Shown here: in pieces, positions 58,289-64,000 of the stretch
Position numbering within the stretch: the stretch's first letter is position 1
How the letters are laid out: the number at the start of each line of letters is the position of its first letter
Assembly: GCA_030998225.1 (NCBI GenBank)
Contig: JAPYXD010000728.1
Span: forward strand, 1,178,001 to 1,242,000
Direction of reading: 5' to 3'
DNA from: Diplolepis rosae
Taxonomy: Eukaryota > Arthropoda > Insecta > Hymenoptera > Diplolepididae
DNA length: 64,000 nt
The notes under the pieces: model-generated
Database searches by the model: none
Told to the model about the DNA's origin: nothing
What the model saw: only the letters and a program-made list of their open reading frames with translations
Made by a program: the position numbers and the translations under genes

Positions 58289-58570
58289 ATGGATCAAATT
58301 CATCGCAAACGCATAGATGATCTCATTGAAATAGTTCCCTGTTTTATCGACATGGTAGCTCTCTGGCCATACTTAATTCAAACTGGAATTTTTAACCAAG
58401 TCGACTGTAATATTCCCACATGGAGCAGAAACCTAAACAATCCAGATACAATAAAAGACATTTTTTCAACAATCAAAACAAGAGGACCGGACGCATACAA
58501 AAACTTGATTCTCAGTTTATGCCTATCAGATCATATTGTCATAGCTGACATGTTGGATATTATAGACTAG
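58289..58570 (+). CDS. CARD protein carried by the retroelement, copy C
   Basis: An intact 93-codon frame. It differs from copy A at about 10 residues but keeps the CARD signature ('DDLIEIVPCFIDMVAL', 'YLIQTGIFNQVD', 'TRGPDAYKNLILSL'). The start ATG 58289 aligns with the second ATG of copy A; the first is ATA here. The acceptor-like ATTATTCCAG directly upstream is kept. Neighbours are integrase on the left and G on the right, as in the other copies. Protein-changing substitutions sit mostly outside the R-G-P box. Function as a death-fold decoy is inference. Confidence 0.87.
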   Translation: MDQIHRKRIDDLIEIVPCFIDMVALWPYLIQTGIFNQVDCNIPTWSRNLNNPDTIKDIFSTIKTRGPDAYKNLILSLCLSDHIVIADMLDIID

Positions 58571-58707
58571 GTACATGAAATAAAAACTTAATAAATATCA
58601 TTAAAAATATACATATATGACAGTAACAACAAAATTGTTTATTAAGTAATTTTATTAATTCTTTTATTACAAAGCAAGCTGCTAATTGGAACCTCATTTT
58701 TCCAGAG

Positions 58708-59725
58708 ATGGGATTACGAGGCTTCCTTTTGGCACTGCTCATTTGCAACTTCAACTATATAACAACAGTCTACGCCATCATAGGATTCGATTGCGGTTAA
58801 AATCAATCCAATATCACGACATTATTTTTACTAGAGGTAGGAGAATGTGATCTACCTCGATCTCAAGTACATGTTGAAAGAACTTATATACAGCTTTTAC
58901 AATCAACTGGATTTTCAAATACAAAAGTAATACAATGCAAAATAGAAATTCGACGCGCCATCTCTCATTGTGGAATGCATTCTCACAGTTCGATAGTTGC
59001 AAATGGCCACAGTGAATATATACATGATGTTACACGAGATCAATGTAATCAAATGCACACAATAGGAACATTTTTTGTAAGCTCTTCTCTTCAGATATCA
59101 AAATTATAAGTAAATGAAACTTCATTCCACAGCGTTACTTTAGCAGGTTCTGTAACACCTAATGGAGACTGTACTGGTACACAATTTCTGACCCATACGG
59201 AACATGGAATAATGTCGTAGTCCAAGCCATATTCAAAATAACTTTACAAGAACATTACGCAACTATTCATTTAAATTCAAATAAAATTCAAATTAAATTC
59301 AATTAGGATCTGGAATAACATGCACACTTTCAGACACATTCTGTACAGACGTAGAATATGGACAAACATTCTGGGATACGTTACTTAATGACGTATGTAA
59401 TTTTAACAAATATGAAATTATTTATGAAGGACCAGCAAATAAAACATATGACAACACAACAGACAATTCTGAAACCTTTTATTCTTTAACGACTGAAGAT
59501 ATAACCTTCGTACTGGCTGAAAAAACAAGAAAACCAGTTTGCAGTTATGTTTCATTACAAACAAAACACCCAAAATTATTAATTTTTGAAACCAGACCTG
59601 GAAATTCATTCTTAGAAAATAAAGGTTTAGAAGTTCAAAATATGGACATTTTTACATACGTCAACTCTAAATTCAGATATGTGGAAAGACACATACGCAC
59701 TGAAATAAATAGACTATCACGACGT
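58708..59725 (+). pseudogene. Family 1 copy C: chuvirus-like glycoprotein (G), 3' truncated
   Basis: ATG 58708 follows the acceptor-like CATTTTTCCAG. The signal ('FLLALLICNFNYITTVYA') and 'GFDCG' are followed by TAA at about 58798. Further on come 'RTYIQLLQSTGF', 'HSSIVANGHSEYIHDVTRD', a TAA near 59107, a 1-base loss near 59186 that shifts the frame in 'SDPYGTW', and later 'KKTRKPVCSYVSLQTKHPKL' like blocks. At 59726 a MITE-like element begins and the rest of G is gone. Copy C gives the N-terminal half that is damaged in copy A. Confidence 0.78.
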
Positions 59726-60033
59726 ATCGCTTTATACCAAATTTTAGAAAAATTATGTGATTCAAATGAATCAAGAATCGTTTTTTCAGGAAAAAGATTT
59801 AAGACAACCTAGCCGTTTCCATATTTCTAAAATGAATAAGTTTATACCAAATTCAGCAATTTTTTTACAAGAATTTAGTTTTGGAAAATTAAATTTTAAT
59901 ACTTTCAGCCATTAAAGAATTTATTATAATTTCCAAAAAATGGATACGGTTAAGTTGTAGAAGCCTTTTTCTTGAAAAAATTATCCGTGATTTCACAGAA
60001 TCACATCATTTTTCAAATTTGGTATGAAGCGAT
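59726..60033. mobile_element. MITE-like inverted-repeat element at the end of copy C
   Basis: ATCGCTTTATACCAAATTTT at the left and AAATTTGGTATGAAGCGAT at the right form inverted ends of about 36-40 bp around 308 bp. The glycoprotein does not resume on the right side, so deletion accompanied or followed the insertion. Confidence 0.7.
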
Positions 60034-60888
60034 AAGAAAACAATGCCGGGTAAAAATAAAATTTGTAAAATGCATTATTTTTTTATGTTTTAATTTTTTT
60101 TCTTGGAAAATAATCTCTTCTTCCAAATGATCTCTTCAATAATAATATTGCTATTCTTGAAAAAAAAATGATATATTTTTGCTTGAAGTCTAATTTTTGT
60201 GGATGAACTACCTTAAATCAGCAAACACTTCATTTACATTTATTTATCGAAATTTTCATACAAAAGATGTTACCTATTATAAAAATATTCAAACCCTTCA
60301 TTTTTGAAACTTGTATTTCATCTTGAATGATATCTTATTAAAAAATATTCTCAACATAATTTAAAAAAAAAAAAAATGCTGAAATCGATATTTTGTTTTG
60401 AATCTTTAAGCATTTATTGACTTTAAATTTCATTAAAAAATTATTTTCCAAGTATCTAAATCATCTTAAAATTTCACGAAATCTTTTAGATACTTATTTC
60501 AGATCAATATTTTTCAAAGTATATGGTAAAAACGTGTAATTTTCTTAATGATATATTCCTTAATTTTGAATACGGCGTCTATTTCGCGCCTCTTTTGCAT
60601 GATGTCGAGAAAAATACAATTTCTGATTTTAACTCGACAACCGACAGCGTGAAATCGAAGCGAATTAATGGGGATACACTGACATGACGCGCTTCATTGT
60701 GTGTGCTCCCACATATTATTGTAGCAGCGCGGACCAGAGATAACGCTCCGTGCGAAGTCGTGGTAGCACACTGGGTCCACTCATATAGGAGAAAAGGGGA
60801 ACGAATTATAATGTTTGCTATCAACAAGTGGTGGCGCTATTGTCGCTACCGATGCTATTTTTAAACTGCTGTAACCATAGCAACCATA
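60034..60888. other. Gene-free stretch
   Basis: AT-rich to about 60560, then a mixed-composition part without a supported gene. This second part could be the promoter side of a host gene, but there is no direct evidence. Confidence 0.4.
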
Positions 60889-61606
60889 TCATTGCCAGTT
60901 GAAATAATAAGCCCCGATTCCGGTCGTGGCTTCGGCCGCGGCCGGATGTGTTTGTCCGTGTCCATAGTCCTTTTTTGGTCCCCTTTTCCTTTTTTTCTCA
61001 TTGTTAAAATACGGGTGCTCCTTACGTGAGGTTTCTTTGCGGGTTGTGTTCGCGGCGTGATGCTGCTTTTCCACGCCTTCGTTTTTTCTGACGCTTTCGC
61101 GATTGTTCTGTGTCCGTGCCTCGTGATCGTTTCTCATGGCGTCAGTGTGATCTTGGCTGGCCGTGACAACTTTTTGACTCTGAGAGTGCTACCTCTGTCC
61201 TCTGCGTTTTGTGAGGATGAGCGTTCGTGGTTTCTTCTGTTTTGATCTCGCCTCCGCTTGTTTCTGCTGTGACCTCCGGGTTTGGGGATCCCGCAGTTTT
61301 CGGATTCTGGCGCGTCTCTCCAGGGGTCGCTCTATTCGTGGCTTGTTCACGCGCCGCCGTTGGACTCTGATCGGTATTTAACTGCGGTATGGTTTCAGTA
61401 CTGTTTATATTAACAGGGTAGTTTGCCTGCACCCCTGAAACTGTTTGGCTTGCCTCCTTCGTGTGCGCGGAAATGTAAGTGGATAAAGTGGGATCTGTGT
61501 GAGTCCTTTCACGATGCTTTGAAGCATTTTTCTGCAAGTATTTTGAAACTGCTCGTTTTAGTGCGAGGTGTCTCAGACTTTTAACGCTATTTTTGAGTGT
61601 GCGCAT
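60889..61606 (-). CDS. Hypothetical Thr/Pro/Glu-rich ORF pair, function unknown
   Basis: ATG 61606 opens a 154-codon frame that begins with a basic helix ('LKNSVKSLRHLALKRAVSKYLQKNAS') and then a low-complexity Thr/Glu/Pro-rich part. It ends at 61142. A second frame (61137 to 60889) starts 'MRNDHEARTQNNRESV' and is very basic ('KKRKRGPKKD'). The pair could be one protein with a frameshift near 61140, a retroelement ORF1, or not a gene. Composition (higher GC) differs from the surroundings. Confidence 0.3.
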
Positions 61607-61820
61607 ACTCGTGGCAATGGAACTGAATTTTGATTGGGCGAATTACTACTGCTGTGTCTTGATTCGTCAACTATTTTGCAACCTTTAATTTCATTGGTAT
61701 ATACGAGTGTTTCTATAAAATTGAGGAGACTAATTCGTGGAGGTTTTCTATTGTGTGGTAGTTATGGCTATTTGCTGAACAGCAAGAAGCCACAAACAAG
61801 AAGAAGAAGAAGAAGAAATA

Positions 61821-63167
61821 CACTACCGTCGGAAATTGTGCGCACGGTGCTCGTGATCGCTATTGAAAATCACTGCTGACTTGGAACCACGATATCTCGG
61901 TGAAAAAAAGAGATAGTGCATTTTTAAAAAAAACAGTTGAAAAGCTTATGAAATTCCACGTCTAGTGACGCTCAATAAATATTTTTTTGACTTTCTGAAA
62001 ATAATACAGCACGTGAGGAGTTAAAAAAAAAATTCAAGATTTTCTCAAATTCTCTACTTCAACTTTTTGCATGACCTAGGAAAAAATTTTCCAACATCTG
62101 AAAATTATACGACATAAAGTCTACAATCTTATCTTTAATTTGAGCCAAGAAAACTTAAAAAATATTCATGGGTGCCCGAGATACGATTAAAAATGTTCAT
62201 TCGTATCTGAGTTGAATTTTAATCGACGATCACGATTCTCGGCCGGTTTGTTGCTCGCCTCCTTCGTTGAAGCAGGACCGAAATGGCTACACACAAAGGT
62301 GGCGCTTAAGTGGAGCTCTCTTATATGTATTTTTGATTCTGTTCATTGGTAATTTTTATTTCTAATTATTCTAAATTTCAAAAAATATTTATTGTTATTT
62401 ATGATTATTAAAAATGATTTAAATCCAATATTATCCCCATATTAACGAATAGAATAATGATATGTAAACATTTTTTATTTCTTAAAATTCTTATAAACTA
62501 GAACATTAATAAAAATTTTAATAGTCATTGTAAATATTAACTAAGAATGAAAGGAAAGGAAATAAAGGAAACACGTTCTTGGATCAAAGAACATATAAGA
62601 GAGCTCCACTTAAGCGCCACCTTTGTGCGTGGCCTATTCGATCCTGCCTCAACGAAGGAGACGAGCAATAAACAGGCCGAGAATCATGATCGTCGATTAC
62701 CCCTCATCGGGACCGTCAAAACTACGTCTAATCGGTTCTTGTGTATACGAGCATATACACAAAAAGTTTGAGATATGTTTTAAATGTTTCAAAATGAAAA
62801 AAATCATTTTTTTTTGTTTATTTATTTATTTTTATATTTTAATTTTCATTATAAATCAAATTTGTGAACATTCATGTGGAAATGGATGAAAACAAAATAC
62901 TGTTCAAAACATCAATTTTTTGGGAAGTAACGGAAAGTTGCAAAAAAATGTATACGGTCGTATACATAGAACCGATGAGGGTTAAAATTTAACTCAGATA
63001 CGATTGAACATTTGTAATCGTATCTCGGGCACCCATGAATAATTTTTCAAGTTTTCTTGGCTTAAATTAAAGATAATATTTTAGAGTTTATGTCTTAAAA
63101 TTTTCAGATTTTGGAAAAATTTTAATAGCGATAACAAGCACCGTGCGCACAACTTCCGACGGTAGTG
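61821..63167. mobile_element. Tc1/mariner-type MITE with about 530-bp inverted repeats
   Basis: CACTACCGTCGGAA at the left and TTCCGACGGTAGTG at the right are inverted, flanked by TA (61819-61820, 63168-63169). The pairing continues inwards through GTGCGCACGGTGCT, GGGTGCCCGAGATACGATT and GGCGCTTAAGTGGAGCTCTC. Short open frames at 62547-62889 are part of the arm and centre. No transposase. Confidence 0.88.
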
Positions 63168-63738
63168 TAATACGCCCGATGCTCATTTTACTCAACTACG
63201 GTTTGAAGCTCCTCAAGTGTCGGTGATGTACTAATACATTTCATGTTAACCTACTGACGCATTGTGATGCCTTATGTGATGTTTATTGATATTCACTTTG
63301 GGTGAATTAGGTATTTATCAAATTCATTTTACCCAACTAGGATTTAATAAATGTTCAAGTGTCCTTAAGTCCCCAGTTTAATCGACAGAGTTGAGTAAAA
63401 TTACTTCAACTATTTTTCTCCGAGTAATAGTACAGTATTTAACTGTCCATTGTGATTCATATTTAAAAATTCTTGTTGTATTTTTATTCTTTCATAAATT
63501 ATTTTCAACTTTAAATCATTTAAATTTATGAAATGGATTTCATACAATATATTTCAAAATTTTCCGCTCTTTAGAATACATTGGGTTGGGGTGACGGGGG
63601 TTTCGTTTGCATTGATATTAGTTCTTGCTATCAAAACTTGGCGGCGCTGATGCTCATTTCCACTTTTTTAAGTACCCTCCTAAAATACATGGTACTGGCC
63701 GCACTGTGCATGGTAGGGAGAGTCAGATCGACGCTAAA
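63168..63738. other. Presumed 5' region of the THAP-domain gene
   Basis: AT-rich up to about 63570, then a higher-GC part with GGCGGCGCTGATG and similar short patches directly upstream of the predicted start. No TATA box is obvious. Confidence 0.35.
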
Positions 63739-63875
63739 ATGAGCTACCGAAGTTGTTGTGTTGTGAATTGTAAAAATACAAGCAGGAAAAGTGAGTGTAA
63801 ATTTTACAAATTTCCTACGTCTAAATGGAAAATAAATCAAAGGAATAAGTTGGTAGCTGCATTAAGAAGGCAAAA
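63739..63875 (+). CDS. First exon of a THAP-domain protein (continues beyond the window)
   Basis: ATG 63739 begins a THAP-type zinc finger: 'CCVVNCKNTSRKSECKFYKFP' in shorter parts shows the C-x2-4-C pair (CVVNC) and the F-x-x-FP motif, followed by 'RNKLVAALRR' where the conserved Trp/basic helix is expected. The exon ends at AAAA|GTAAGTAG (donor GT at 63876), a strong insect 5' splice site, so the rest of the C2-CH domain lies outside. THAP domains bind DNA and occur in host transcription regulators and in P-element-type transposases. Either is possible here. Start chosen because the THAP domain is normally at the extreme N-terminus. Confidence 0.65.
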
Positions 63876-64000
63876 GTAAGTAGTACAATAACCTTAACTT
63901 TGGTAATAGCAATAACAACGAGATTAGCAAACTTTTAGGAATTCGTAAGTTTAGTATAAAAAAACAAACATTTTTTAAATCAGTAGGTAAAAAAATGTTA

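Noticed and set aside
62547..62889. Open frames inside the mariner-type MITE
   Set aside because: They overlap the inverted arm, and no transposase motif (DDE/D) is present.

Overview
The window looks like a repeat-dominated stretch of an insect (at least arthropod) nuclear genome. It is strongly AT-rich and packed with nested transposons of insect type: Ty3/gypsy elements with envelope genes, R1-clade non-LTR elements, Tc1/mariner-, pogo- and hAT-like miniature elements, and candidate hammerhead-ribozyme repeats. Host-like genes are few and small with short GT-AG introns. I cannot name the species.

Layout. 1-470: R1-type ORF1 fragment on the minus strand. 472-11140: copy A (plus) of a complex env-bearing Ty3/gypsy element, here 'family 1'; a solo LTR (4583-6240) and a foldback element sit in it. 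12272-17192: two minus-strand host-like genes, one with a dsRNA-binding domain, with MITEs and a (GA)n tract. 18477-29559: copy B of family 1 (minus), broken by a hAT-like element, a pogo-like MITE, a foldback and an R1 tail. 30884-54066: element D, a second Ty3/gypsy element with a TSD (AGAT) and very long LTRs filled with a ~121-bp satellite; the 5' LTR holds a 4.2-kb R1-type element, the 3' LTR a 3.5-kb insert with five 41-nt hammerhead-like motifs. 54700-56820: nested foldback elements. 56985-59725: copy C of family 1 (plus: integrase, CARD, G). 60034-63967: AT-rich DNA, a mariner-type MITE and the first exon of a THAP-domain gene at the right edge.

The main discovery is family 1. Comparing its copies gives the order gag - pol (PR-RT-RNaseH, a linker with AT-hooks and acidic repeats, INT) - small CARD protein - chuvirus-like glycoprotein (G) - protein with two dsRBDs - protein with a third dsRBD - small CCHC zinc-knuckle protein - errantivirus/baculovirus F-like envelope. 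It thus has two unrelated glycoprotein genes plus death-fold and dsRNA-binding accessory genes, the kind of proteins large viruses use against apoptosis and RNAi. Splice-acceptor-like sequences precede CARD, G, the first dsRBD gene and F, suggesting spliced subgenomic expression. All copies in the window are broken, although the CARD frame is open in A and C. Element D is a relative without the accessory module. It has two ORFs before gag, six zinc knuckles in Gag and two retropepsin domains in tandem.

The calls rest on reading motifs by eye and comparing copies inside the window; no database search was possible. Viral-type genes are described as found, with their breaks; none is reconstructed.
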